From: Fen731 sp964354265
Lineage (GTDB): Bacteria > Actinomycetota > Humimicrobiia > Humimicrobiales > Humimicrobiaceae
Assembly: GCA_964354265.1 (NCBI GenBank)
Contig: CAYGYY010000029.1
Span: 1-25,638, forward strand
Length of the DNA stretch: 25,638 nt
Direction: 5' to 3'
In this document: piece by piece, positions 1 through 8,599 of the stretch
Numbering within the stretch: position 1 is the stretch's first letter
How the letters are laid out: the number at the start of each line of letters is the position of its first letter
Translations under genes and position numbers: made by a program
The notes under the pieces: model-generated
Told to the model about the DNA's origin: nothing
The model's input: only the letters and a program-made list of their open reading frames with translations
Databases searched by the model: none

Positions 1-1
1 T

Positions 2-1357
2 TCTGGAATCAGGAAACAGTGCGGCAATGATTTTATAATTGGTTTTAAATGCAGTATTTATGAAGCTGTTGAAGGTGGAATAAATACTGAAATTGCTAAA
101 CAGGTTGCTCTGCATGTTGAAAAGCAGGGGATAGTCGATTACCTTCACGCTTCTGCATTCTCTACTACATTGCCGGGGTTTCTTGACAGTGATTTTCCCT
201 CTGTTCCTTCAATCTATATAAAGCCCCCACTGGTTCCAATAGCTGCAGAGATAAAAAAAGTTGTCAGCACATTGCCCATAATTGCTACCGGCGGGTTGGG
301 AGACCCTGATTTTATTGAAGAAATAATATCGGAAGGACAAGCAGACGGAGCGTTTTTAGGCAGGGCTTTATTTGCTGATCCTGAATGGGTAAACAAGGCA
401 AGAAATGGCGACAATATCAAAATATGTATTAAGTGCAATGTATGCTATAAAAGGATACTGAACCAGCAGCAGGTAAAGTGCTCCATAAATCCATATCTTG
501 GGGAAGAAAGAAGATTTTCTGCTTTTATCAGGTGGAAAACTTCAGAGCCTAAAAAAGTTGTTATAGTTGGCGCAGGACCTGCAGGAATTGAGGCTGGACT
601 TACTGCCAGTATCCGCGGACACGAAGTTATNNNNNNNNNNAGCGATATCGGAGGAAACCTGCAGCTTGCAGGAATTCCAGAATTTAAAAAAGAGATAAAA
701 CAGCTTCTGGGTTTTTATAAAATAGAGATTGCGAAATCTGGTATTGAATTAAAACTGAATAATAATGCTGATACTGGGCAGATCCTGGGCTTAAATCCCG
801 ATATTGTTATTCTGGCATTGGGAGCTAAACCAGAGATCCCTGATATTAAAGGCTTGGGTCTTGAAAATGTCTTTAGCTCGTCTGAAGTTTTTGCCAATGA
901 TTCCCTGAAGCTGCATAATAATATTGGAATAATTGGAGCGGGATGGATAGGTTGTGAATTAGGACTTCATCTACTGCTAAGAGGGCATAACGTGAAGCTT
1001 TTTGACAAATTCAGCCTTAATGACCTGATGAATGACGAATCTCCAGGTAACAAGTATATGCTTGTGCGAAGGCTTAGAGTAAGCGGCGCGGAGTTTTATT
1101 GTCCTTCAAGTGTTATTGAAATTGTTAATGATGGGGTTATTGTTAAAAAAGAAAAGAGCAATATGGAAAAAGTAAAAGTCGATAATGTAATAATAGCAAC
1201 GGGTTTTGAATCATTAAACCAGGAATATCTTTTAATGAAAAACGGGTTAAAAGAATTAAAACCTGATCTTGAGATAATATCTGTAGGTGACTGCATTAAG
1301 TATGAAAAAATATATGGAGCAGTTAATTCCGGTGTACAAGCAGCATGGTTGATTTAG
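2..1357 (+). CDS. Iron-sulfur flavoprotein oxidoreductase, TMADH/dienoyl-CoA reductase-like (5' partial)
   Basis: The frame is open from the window edge, so the N-terminal part is missing; about 451 residues are visible against roughly 640-680 for the family. In order it shows the C-terminal half of an Old-Yellow-Enzyme FMN barrel (an ATGG segment, then a GRALFADPEW phosphate-binding segment), a 4Fe-4S cysteine set spaced C-x2-C-x2-C-x11-C, an FAD-binding Rossmann start (VVIVGAGPAG), a second nucleotide-binding Rossmann segment (IGIIGAGWIG) and a terminal VGD motif. Known family members oxidise methylamines or reduce enoyl substrates through FMN and the cluster. The x2-x2 cysteine spacing resembles trimethylamine dehydrogenase more than enteric dienoyl-CoA reductase, as I remember those. 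Ten Ns at 631-640 fall just after the first Rossmann strand. The frame is kept across them, but the true gap length is unknown. The substrate cannot be read from sequence. Confidence 0.9.
   Translation, partial: SGIRKQCGNDFIIGFKCSIYEAVEGGINTEIAKQVALHVEKQGIVDYLHASAFSTTLPGFLDSDFPSVPSIYIKPPLVPIAAEIKKVVSTLPIIATGGLGDPDFIEEIISEGQADGAFLGRALFADPEWVNKARNGDNIKICIKCNVCYKRILNQQQVKCSINPYLGEERRFSAFIRWKTSEPKKVVIVGAGPAGIEAGLTASIRGHEVXXXXSDIGGNLQLAGIPEFKKEIKQLLGFYKIEIAKSGIELKLNNNADTGQILGLNPDIVILALGAKPEIPDIKGLGLENVFSSSEVFANDSLKLHNNIGIIGAGWIGCELGLHLLLRGHNVKLFDKFSLNDLMNDESPGNKYMLVRRLRVSGAEFYCPSSVIEIVNDGVIVKKEKSNMEKVKVDNVIIATGFESLNQEYLLMKNGLKELKPDLEIISVGDCIKYEKIYGAVNSGVQAAWLI
631..640. other. Assembly gap (10 N)
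   Basis: Ten undetermined bases interrupt the flavoprotein gene just after the first nucleotide-binding strand. Relatives usually have about five residues between the GHEV strand end and the SD-x-GG segment, while this gap allows four. The filler length is therefore probably nominal, although the reading frame continues on both sides. Confidence 0.97.
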
Positions 1358-1389
1358 TAATTTGTGCTCAAATGGGAGTTATTAGGAAT

Positions 1390-2556
1390 ATGAAAAAGGA
1401 AGAAATTGAGAAAATAATTTACCAGATACCAGTTGTTGATGGGCACTGTCATCCATTTAATCCCGACAATGAGGGAAGTTTTGACTTCAGGCTTGATTTT
1501 AATCTATACCATGGCGGTGCAGATAAAAAATTGGTTGAAAACACTCTTTCCTCCCAGAAATTAATTGAAGAGTTGGGCAAATTAATGGGATTTGCACCTG
1601 ATTCTGAAGCAGATGAAATAATCAATGAGAGGTACAATCTATACAAAAAATCTCCTGCTAAATATATAAGCAAACTCTTCAACAATGCATTATTTGATTT
1701 TTTGATTCTTGATACTGGTTATCCGCATATAGAGTTTGGTGTTGAAAGTGTGGATATAGAAGATTTTAAAAAAATAATACCCTGTGGAGCTGCTGAAATT
1801 TTTAGGATTGAACCGCTTATTTATGAAATCTTTGAGGAGAAAAAATTCAGCTTTGAAGAATCAATTCATTTCTTTGATGCAAATATTGCAGAAGCTGTTA
1901 AAACCAGGAAAGTGATTGGCTTAAAAACAGTAATTGCCTATGAAACCGGTCTGGATATAGGAATTAATAGCTGGAAAGAAGTAGAAAAGGCATATAAAAG
2001 ATTTTTTAGTGACAGAAACAAAAAGGATGAAAAAATAATTAGGGATTATTTTATGGTTTTAAGTTTGAAGAAATGCTGCGAATTCAATATTCCAATGCAA
2101 ATCCATACTGGCATGGGGAGCGTGCCAACGCTGGACCTTGAAAAAGCCAATCCCTTACTGATGATGAGTTTTCTGGACAGAAAAGAAATAAAAGATATAA
2201 AAATTGTATTGACGCATGCCGGGCATCCCTTTGAACAGGAAACAGGCATGCTTGCTGGAAGCTTCAAAAATGTTTACTGCGATGTCTCTGCGATAAGTTC
2301 TTATTTCGGGGCAGGAGCACTAAAGACAGCTTTTTTAAAATTATTTGAACTGGCTCCGATAGATAAAATAATCTTTGGTACTGATGGTGGGATTATTCCA
2401 GAGACTTATTGGTCAGGAGCAATTTTTGGTAAAAAAGACCTTGCAAATGCTTTAAAAGAAATGGTTGATTCAGGGTGGATAGCAATTTCCAAAGTCGAAA
2501 AATTTGCTAATATGATTCTGAGAGAGAATGCCTGCAGCCTCTATAAAATAAATTAA
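1390..2556 (+). CDS. Amidohydrolase 2 family metal-dependent hydrolase
   Basis: A TIM-barrel hydrolase of about 388 residues. An N-terminal VVDGHCHPF segment gives the H-x-H metal motif (H19, H21). Further likely ligands are the His in MQIHTGMG, the His in VLTHAGHP and the Asp in IIFGTDGG. This set is typical of the COG2159/PF04909 group, which hydrolyses or decarboxylates diverse substrates and also occurs fused to glutamine-synthetase-like domains. I chose ATG 1390, preceded by GGGAG at 1374-1378 and AGGA at 1384-1387. An upstream in-frame ATG at 1345 would overlap the flavoprotein by 13 bases and has no ribosome site. The tight spacing suggests co-transcription with the flavoprotein. The substrate is unknown. 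Confidence 0.88.
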   Translation: MKKEEIEKIIYQIPVVDGHCHPFNPDNEGSFDFRLDFNLYHGGADKKLVENTLSSQKLIEELGKLMGFAPDSEADEIINERYNLYKKSPAKYISKLFNNALFDFLILDTGYPHIEFGVESVDIEDFKKIIPCGAAEIFRIEPLIYEIFEEKKFSFEESIHFFDANIAEAVKTRKVIGLKTVIAYETGLDIGINSWKEVEKAYKRFFSDRNKKDEKIIRDYFMVLSLKKCCEFNIPMQIHTGMGSVPTLDLEKANPLLMMSFLDRKEIKDIKIVLTHAGHPFEQETGMLAGSFKNVYCDVSAISSYFGAGALKTAFLKLFELAPIDKIIFGTDGGIIPETYWSGAIFGKKDLANALKEMVDSGWIAISKVEKFANMILRENACSLYKIN

Positions 2557-2811
2557 AAATCTGTATTTTTTTAACTGCGTATTTTTTTTCATTCACCTTT
2601 TTTATATAGGTCCACTATTATTCTAAATCTTCATCAAAAAACTCATTACTTTAATGATTTTTTTAAAAAAATAATTATAATATTTATAATAGAATTAAAG
2701 CATATTGGAAAACATCGAACGGGTGCATTTATACAATGTAATAAACATAATAAGATTATCTGCTTTTTTATTTTAATAATTTCAATAAAAAAGTTGCAGG
2801 GGAGGTACAAA

Positions 2812-3057
2812 ATGACTGTTGAAAATGATTCAGTAAAAAATGATTCTGAAGGATGCCGTAGTAAAAAAGGTAATGTTAAAAACAATGGAGGCTCAAGCGG
2901 TATCCTGGGAGCTGCATACTTCATGGCTTTTATCGGGGCTGCAATCTATTATATACAGCAGTCTTCCACTTTTTGGGAAGGGGTGCTGGGCTTTTTAAAA
3001 GCTATTGTCTGGCCGGGAATGATGGTATTTGATCTTTTTAAGTATTTAAACATGTAG
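2812..3057 (+). CDS. Small two-helix membrane protein, unknown function
   Basis: An 81-aa protein with a charged, lysine- and asparagine-rich N-terminus (about 27 residues) followed by two hydrophobic stretches, GILGAAYFMAFIGAAIYYI and VLGFLKAIVWPGMMVFDLF. The ATG at 2812 sits six bases after a strong GGGGAGG (2799-2805). A TTG six codons upstream lies before that site and is rejected. The pattern of a glycine-rich first helix, a YYIQ turn, FWEGVLGFLKA and WPG is familiar from short conserved hypothetical membrane proteins in several bacterial phyla, but I know of no assigned function. The next ORF starts 30 bases downstream and may be co-transcribed. Confidence 0.82.
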   Translation: MTVENDSVKNDSEGCRSKKGNVKNNGGSSGILGAAYFMAFIGAAIYYIQQSSTFWEGVLGFLKAIVWPGMMVFDLFKYLNM

Positions 3058-3086
3058 CAATGTAGCAGCGGAGGTGCAAAGTAAAA

Positions 3087-3146
3087 ATGGGTGATAAGAG
3101 TCCAAGAGACAAAGAAAAGAAAAAACCTAAAAAAGAAAAGAAATAA
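3087..3146 (+). CDS. Lysine-rich 19-aa microprotein
   Basis: A short ORF encoding MGDKSPRDKEKKKPKKEKK. A GGAGG lies at 3070-3074, twelve bases before the ATG, which is longer than ideal. The MGDK-S-P-x-DKEKKK beginning resembles tiny lysine-rich peptides annotated in many bacterial genomes, often about this length. No function is established that I can name. It sits 29 bases after the small membrane protein gene and in the same direction. It could be chance translation of an A-rich spacer, but the ribosome site and the recognisable N-terminus argue for a real gene. Confidence 0.5.
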   Translation: MGDKSPRDKEKKKPKKEKK

Positions 3147-3170
3147 TAAAAAGGTAAAGCCTGATATATT

Positions 3171-4352
3171 TTGGCTGATTCTTCCAAAGCAAACTCCAGA
3201 AGATTATTAGTTTATTCTTATGTGCAGAGGGCTATCCTCGGCGTTGCCGCCGGGCTTGTAGGACCTCTTATACCTCTTATTGCAAAAGATCTTGACACCG
3301 GCCTTGACAAAATAGGCGCAGCTATTTCTTTTTCTGTTGTAGCTATTTTTATAGTGGCTATCATCCTTAATAACCTGATAGATATCCTGGGTTTTAAGAA
3401 AGTCCTTATAGTGGGCATTGTACTGCTGGCAATTGGAGCGTTAGGATTATTCCTGGCGCAAATATTTTCTTTATTCATACTGTTTTATTTCCTTTACCTT
3501 CTTGGCGCAGGGATATTATCCATTACCATATTTGCAATAATCGGAAATATCTATTTTGAGGAAAAATCAACTCTGATAATACAGACTGCGATTTATTATT
3601 CTATAGGCAGCATAATAGCACCGCTGCTGGTGAGCCTTTTTACAGGTCTTGATATTAACTGGCAGTATCTTTTCTTATGCGTCTTTATTGTACAGCTTCT
3701 GCTGGTATTTTTTTTAGTGCCAATAAAATTACCCCGGATAGTTACTACCCCAAGAAGCTTCAAAAACTTTTTCAGGATAGATAAAAAGATACTACTTCAT
3801 CCATTGTTTATAATAACAGGCGTGATGATACTTTTTTATGCTGCTGTCATGGATACTTTCTTTACATGGTTCACATCCTATTTTGAAGCATTGGATGTAA
3901 CGGTATCCAGAAGCTCCCTGTTTTTGGCCCTGTACTCGCTGTCGCTTCTATTGGGGCTTCTTTTAAAGAACCGGCTGATAAGGATAATCAATGAGAAAAA
4001 ATTGCTTATGTGGGGAATTTTGTTTTCCCTTGTTTTTATGCTATGCGTTTTTTTTATAAACAATCTGGTTATTAAAAATATCATGCTGTTTATGTATGGT
4101 ATCAGCGTTACCGGTAATTTTACTTTCCTTATCATCATTGCGCTTAACCTGGGTTCAAAATATGCTTCAACCATTGCGACCTATACCCATGCGCTTGCCT
4201 ATCTGGGCAGCATAATATTCCAGTATCTAAGCGGATATATGTCAGAGAATTTTTCAAAAAACAGCGTATTCTATATTAATATTGCGCTCCTCTTTGTAAT
4301 TTTTATCCTGGCAGTGGTGATAAACAGCAGGAGGATGCAGGCGCATTCCTGA
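3171..4352 (+). CDS. MFS transporter
   Basis: A 393-aa, very hydrophobic protein with about 12 predicted membrane segments arranged as two halves around a central basic loop (residues about 185-205, containing PRSFKNFFRIDKK). This is the layout of major facilitator permeases, which exchange small solutes across the cytoplasmic membrane. The start is the TTG at 3171. An in-frame TGA at 3162 blocks any upstream extension, and no ATG occurs before the first membrane helix. The ribosome site is weak (AAGG near 3150). The N-terminal positive residues before helix 1 and the lysine/arginine at the end fit a cytoplasmic topology. The substrate is not identifiable. Confidence 0.88.
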   Translation: MADSSKANSRRLLVYSYVQRAILGVAAGLVGPLIPLIAKDLDTGLDKIGAAISFSVVAIFIVAIILNNLIDILGFKKVLIVGIVLLAIGALGLFLAQIFSLFILFYFLYLLGAGILSITIFAIIGNIYFEEKSTLIIQTAIYYSIGSIIAPLLVSLFTGLDINWQYLFLCVFIVQLLLVFFLVPIKLPRIVTTPRSFKNFFRIDKKILLHPLFIITGVMILFYAAVMDTFFTWFTSYFEALDVTVSRSSLFLALYSLSLLLGLLLKNRLIRIINEKKLLMWGILFSLVFMLCVFFINNLVIKNIMLFMYGISVTGNFTFLIIIALNLGSKYASTIATYTHALAYLGSIIFQYLSGYMSENFSKNSVFYINIALLFVIFILAVVINSRRMQAHS

Positions 4353-4365
4353 AAATTTGAATGTC

Positions 4366-4440
4366 GAAGCCCTCTAATAGATGCCTGAAACAGGCGAGCA
4401 CGTAAGCATATGTGGGATTTCAATTTTGTTGAGCGGCTTT
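4366..4440 (+). ncRNA. Possible structured RNA downstream of the MFS gene
   Basis: After the MFS stop codon, bases fold by eye into a closed multibranch form. An outer stem pairs AAGCC (4367-4371) with GGCTT (4435-4439). Inside are a perfect five-pair hairpin GCCTG-AAA-CAGGC (4383-4395) and a second hairpin CACGTA-AGCA-TATGTG (4399-4414, one G-U pair). A T run follows at 4446-4452. I could not match it to a known riboswitch or small RNA class, and it may be only a loose terminator. Confidence 0.22.
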
Positions 4441-4581
4441 ACTGTATTTTTTAATAATTTCTGCTGTGACATTTAAAAATATCGTTGTGAAAAATATTAT
4501 CAGTAAAATGACAGTAAAATAATAAAAATCAGGAAAATTGTAATATAATTATAAATAATAATATCAAGTGAGGTGTTATAC

Positions 4582-5211
4582 ATGAGTGGCATTGTCAATG
4601 AAAACAGGATCACAGACCCATTCAGCAAAATAAGGGTAAAAAGTTTTGCCCATATCGAATTGGCACAGGCAGATGAGGAATCAGTTGTTATTGAGGCGCT
4701 TCCTTCCTCCCAGCATATCATAAAATCTGAGGTTCAGGGTGACACGCTGGTGCTTTCCTATACCTGGCAGGCATACCTGTGGCCCAGGAAGTTCAATGCC
4801 TATATTAAGGTAAAAAATCTGGAGGGCATATATTTTGAAGGGGCAGGGGATGCCAGGACAGAACTTATAAAAGCTAAAAATGTGCAGATAAGGATAAGCG
4901 GTTCAGGAAAGGTTGATGCAGCGCTTGAGGCAAAAGACCTTGATGTCATGATTTCCGGTTCAGGCTCAATAATGCTTTCAGGCAGCACGGAAAAGGAAAG
5001 CATTAATATTTCCGGTTCAGGCAGTTTCAAGGCCGAGGATTTTAAGGCTGAAGAATGCACGGTAAATATTAGCGGGTCGGGAAGCGCAAAGGTGAATGTT
5101 GAAAAGAAACTCGATGTCGTGGTTTCAGGCTCAGGAAGCGTTGCTTATAGCGGAAACCCGCAGGTAAGCCAGCAGATAATGGGTATAGGCAGGGTATACA
5201 GCTTGCAGTAA
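4582..5211 (+). CDS. DUF2807 (GIN) beta-repeat protein
   Basis: A 209-aa protein whose second half repeats an I-S-G-S-G motif (RISGSGKV, MISGSGSI, NISGSGSF, NISGSGSA, VVSGSGSV) at intervals of about 17-23 residues. This is the signature of the GIN/DUF2807 right-handed beta-helix fold. The N-terminal half (HIELAQADEESVVIEA, then a SYTW segment) also matches that family, whose function is not settled. The ATG at 4582 follows GAGG (4570-4573) with eight bases between; a GTG at 4573 overlaps the ribosome site and is rejected. Unlike many secreted relatives it has no signal peptide, so as read it is cytoplasmic. Confidence 0.85.
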   Translation: MSGIVNENRITDPFSKIRVKSFAHIELAQADEESVVIEALPSSQHIIKSEVQGDTLVLSYTWQAYLWPRKFNAYIKVKNLEGIYFEGAGDARTELIKAKNVQIRISGSGKVDAALEAKDLDVMISGSGSIMLSGSTEKESINISGSGSFKAEDFKAEECTVNISGSGSAKVNVEKKLDVVVSGSGSVAYSGNPQVSQQIMGIGRVYSLQ

Positions 5212-5298
5212 AATTAAAATTCATCATTCAAATAATCACGATACCTGGTATACTTACAAATTTTTATAAAAATATTTGAATATAAAATACAGGCATCC

Positions 5299-6360
5299 AT
5301 GAAAATTGCCATAACAGCAGATATACATCTAAAGACGGAGCAGGAAAACCCCGAACGTTTAAATGCGCTGCGGGACATACTTGACCAGCTAATAAAAGAG
5401 GATATCCGCACGCTGATTATTGCAGGGGACCTCTTTGACATGGAAAGCAATAATTATTCTGTCTTTGATGAGCTCTGCAGGGATAAAAAATACGCCGGGA
5501 TTGATTTTTATGTTATACCGGGAAACCATGACCAGGTTATAAGCCCGAAGTATTTTTCTTCCGGAAATATAAAGGTTTACAGTGAGCCCGAGTTTGTAAC
5601 TTTTGAGGATTCAGCGGCAGGATTTCTTTTTGTACCCTTTGTTGCGGACAAATCTATGGGTGAGGTACTGGCAAAACACAGTATGCTGCTCCGGGAAAGG
5701 TGGATACTGGTAGGCCATGGCGATTACCTCTCCGGCACAAAAGACCCCAATAATTATGAGACGGGTGTATACATGCCCCTTGGAAGATCTGACATAGAGC
5801 TTTTTAATCCTGCTAAAGTAATACTCGGCCATATACATAAAAAAATTGAATCAGGCAAAGTCCGCTATCCAGGTTCACCATGCGGAATGGATATAAATGA
5901 GACAGGGAGAAAAAGTTTTATAATCCTTGACACCCGGGACTTAAGCATCAGTGAAAAAATAGTAAGCACAGATTACCTGTTTTTTATCGAGAACCTTCTT
6001 GCGCTTCCGACTGCCGATGAGTTTGAAGATATGAAAAATAAAATAAGGGCAATTGTTGATGGGTGGGGTTTAAGCAGTGAAGAGGCTCCAAAGGCAAGAA
6101 TACGCCTGAAAGTCAGGGGATATACCACGGATAAAAAAATGCTTGAGAATGCAATCAGCCAGCCACTTGAAGGATTCAAGTTCTATAATCATGAAGGCCC
6201 GGAACTTAGCGGTGTTTCGATTTTAAATGACCCTGAAAGGGTAAGCGTCGTTGAAAGGGTCAAATCAAGGGTGGAATCAGTTGCGGAAGATTATGGATAC
6301 ACGCAGGAAAAGAGGGATTCGGTCCTGGAGCAGTCGCTGAGACTGATATTGAGCGCTTAG
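5299..6360 (+). CDS. Metallophosphoesterase, YhaO/SbcD-like DNA exonuclease subunit
   Basis: A 353-aa calcineurin-like phosphoesterase. All core metal motifs are visible: D8-x-H10 (TADIH), GD with D44 (IIAGDLFD), GNHD at 75-78, H140 (VGHGD) and G-H178-x-H180 (LGHIHKK). This makes it a probable Mn-dependent nuclease of the SbcD/Mre11/YhaO group, acting on DNA ends with an SMC-like ATPase. The partner gene follows 29 bases downstream on the same strand, giving the expected YhaO-YhaN pair. The C-terminal 150 residues would form the ATPase-binding cap region. The ribosome site is weak (AGG at 5291-5293), but no better start exists before the first strand. Confidence 0.88.
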   Translation: MKIAITADIHLKTEQENPERLNALRDILDQLIKEDIRTLIIAGDLFDMESNNYSVFDELCRDKKYAGIDFYVIPGNHDQVISPKYFSSGNIKVYSEPEFVTFEDSAAGFLFVPFVADKSMGEVLAKHSMLLRERWILVGHGDYLSGTKDPNNYETGVYMPLGRSDIELFNPAKVILGHIHKKIESGKVRYPGSPCGMDINETGRKSFIILDTRDLSISEKIVSTDYLFFIENLLALPTADEFEDMKNKIRAIVDGWGLSSEEAPKARIRLKVRGYTTDKKMLENAISQPLEGFKFYNHEGPELSGVSILNDPERVSVVERVKSRVESVAEDYGYTQEKRDSVLEQSLRLILSA

Positions 6361-6389
6361 GTCAAATAAGCTATTGCAGGATAATATAA

Positions 6390-8489
6390 ATGGCAATAAA
6401 AATAGAAAAAATAACAGTCAAAAACCTGGGCCCCATAAGGGATTTCACCCGGGACATGGGGCTGTTTAACCTGGTTTTCAGCAAAAATGAATGCGGAAAG
6501 ACATTCCTGACTGAATTTATCATCCGCTCGCTTTTTAAAAATATTAAGAGGTGGCAGTTCAGGGAAAATGGAAGCGGGAAAGTAACAGTAAGCGGTTTGG
6601 ATGGAGACGGAGGGATTTCTGAGTTTTCCCCGGGTACACCAAAAAAGCTTGAAGACTACTGGGAAAAGGATGAAAGGGGCCTGCCGCTGTCACTGGTCAA
6701 ACTGCTTGTTTCAAAGGGCGGAGAGGCAGCCATAGAGGCCACAGATGACGGCATTGGTAAAAGCCTTATAAAGGAAATATTTTCCGGAATAAGCCTGCTT
6801 GACAGCATAGACAGTGACAGTAATATTTCAAGAACCATTAAAGGCGCGCAGTTTGATGAAGGAAATATAAATATCGGTAATACCGGGGAAGGCAGGACTT
6901 ACCGGCAGCTTAAATCAGATCTGGAGCATCTGGATGGGCTTTCTGCTGAGGTGGAATCCACATATGCTGCTGGAGTGCTGGCTGCCTACAGGACCCAGGA
7001 AAAGCTGCTAAAAAACAACAGGGAAAAATTGTATAAGGCAAAATGCCATACAGCATATTTGCTCTCAGAAAATATCAAGAAACTAAACGGCAGGCTAGCG
7101 CAAAATGACGAAGATGGTTTAAACAGGATAGCAGGAAATATAAGCATTTATGAGAGGGCAATGGGTGAGTATGAGGAAAAAGCCAGGCAGATTGAGGATT
7201 TTAACAGGAAGTGCCAGGACTATGAGTGGATGCAGAGAGCGCTGCCCTTATATGAAAAATTTTCCGCAGCTGCATTTAAAAGACCCGGTATAGTATTTGC
7301 GATTTTATCAGGCGTATTTGCCCTTGCAGCAATTATTTTTTCCATATTCGGAATTGCAGCTGGAACTATTACCGCCCTTGTTATTGCGTCAGGGCTTGCC
7401 GCATACTATGTAATAAGAACAGCCCGCCTTTCCAGGAATGCTGGTTCGGGTAGCGAGCTGGAGAATCTCAAAAAAGAATTTAAACAAAGAACCGGGGCCG
7501 ACCTTACAGGTATTGCCACACTTTCGCTTGAAAGGGATAAGCAAAAGGAATTCTATGATCAATCCAGGCTCCTGAAAGACCAGATGGATGGGTTAAGGTT
7601 AAAAAACCAGGACCTGAAGGGTGCAATCCAGCAGGATCTTTACAATCTTACAGGCAGGCAGGCGCCCGAATCCCAGTGGCATTCGATGCTGATTGGAAAA
7701 AAAGATGAAAACAGGTCAATCAGGGCTGAAATAGAGAGTCTTCGCGAAAAACTGTCAGACCTTGCTGTCCGTGATATTGAATACCTCGCTGAGGACCCTG
7801 GTATCATTTTCAGCTATGATGAATATGAGAGGGCCGGGTCCGAGCTCGAACAGATCGAAGTTAAAATACAGGAAATTGAAACTAACATAAACAACCTCAA
7901 ATATATCATATGCAGGGAGACAAATGATGACCAGAGTATAGACTGGCAGCACCTTCTTGAAAACCTTAAACAAAAAAGGTTTGAAAAGCAGAAAGAGTAT
8001 AAAAATATTGAAGCACAAATAATTGCAGGAATAATCGTTCATTCGGAAGTGGCAGCTCTTCGCCAGGAGGAAGACAAAAAAATATACGAAGGGTTGCAGT
8101 CAGATATTGTCCTTAAGCCTCTTGCAGAAATTACCAGTAGATACATGCGGCTTTCCCTTGATGGTGAAACGCTTATGGTTTCCGATGATTACAAGGATTA
8201 CTGCATCAGGGATTTAAGCACCGGCGCAAGGGAGCAGGTAATGCTTGCATTGCGCATCGGTTTTGCGTCAAAAATACTAAAACAGGATACGCTGTTTTTA
8301 ATCCTGGACGATGCTTTTCAGCATTCGGACTGGGAGCGAAGGCAGGTGCTTGTTGATAAACTTGCTGATATAGCTGCAAGCGGCTGGCAGATAATATATT
8401 TTAGCATGGACAACCATATAAGGGACCTTTTTGATAAAGCAGGCGGCAGGTTTAAAAAGGGCGAATACAAGTGCATCGAACTTACTTGA
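6390..8489 (+). CDS. YhaN-like AAA ATPase (SbcC/Rad50-related) with central membrane hairpin
   Basis: A 699-aa ATPase. The N-terminal P-loop is SKNECGKT (residues 31-38). An ABC-type signature LSTGAREQ is at 609-616 and Walker B LILDDAF at about 637-643, followed by a sensor-like IIYFSMDNH. Between them lie long coiled-coil-prone stretches, broken at about residues 300-342 by two hydrophobic helices, as in the YhaN (COG4717) family. It is shorter than SbcC (about 1000 aa). It likely forms a DNA-end-processing complex with the preceding metallophosphoesterase, tethered to the membrane. AGGA at 6378-6381 supports the ATG. The first P-loop glycine is replaced by Ser31, an unusual change in an otherwise intact site. 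Confidence 0.88.
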   Translation: MAIKIEKITVKNLGPIRDFTRDMGLFNLVFSKNECGKTFLTEFIIRSLFKNIKRWQFRENGSGKVTVSGLDGDGGISEFSPGTPKKLEDYWEKDERGLPLSLVKLLVSKGGEAAIEATDDGIGKSLIKEIFSGISLLDSIDSDSNISRTIKGAQFDEGNINIGNTGEGRTYRQLKSDLEHLDGLSAEVESTYAAGVLAAYRTQEKLLKNNREKLYKAKCHTAYLLSENIKKLNGRLAQNDEDGLNRIAGNISIYERAMGEYEEKARQIEDFNRKCQDYEWMQRALPLYEKFSAAAFKRPGIVFAILSGVFALAAIIFSIFGIAAGTITALVIASGLAAYYVIRTARLSRNAGSGSELENLKKEFKQRTGADLTGIATLSLERDKQKEFYDQSRLLKDQMDGLRLKNQDLKGAIQQDLYNLTGRQAPESQWHSMLIGKKDENRSIRAEIESLREKLSDLAVRDIEYLAEDPGIIFSYDEYERAGSELEQIEVKIQEIETNINNLKYIICRETNDDQSIDWQHLLENLKQKRFEKQKEYKNIEAQIIAGIIVHSEVAALRQEEDKKIYEGLQSDIVLKPLAEITSRYMRLSLDGETLMVSDDYKDYCIRDLSTGAREQVMLALRIGFASKILKQDTLFLILDDAFQHSDWERRQVLVDKLADIAASGWQIIYFSMDNHIRDLFDKAGGRFKKGEYKCIELT

Positions 8490-8599
8490 TAAAAAAGTAA
8501 AATTACCTCATTGAACCCCCAGGTTTTTTCGAATCCCTATAAATAAAAACAATATTTAAAAAATGATACCAGGTTTAAAATATTCTAGGGAGGAAAGCA

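Noticed and set aside
2557..2811. Possible gene or regulatory RNA in the spacer before the small membrane protein
   Set aside because: The stretch is AT-rich with homopolymer runs. I found no supported ORF or stable fold.
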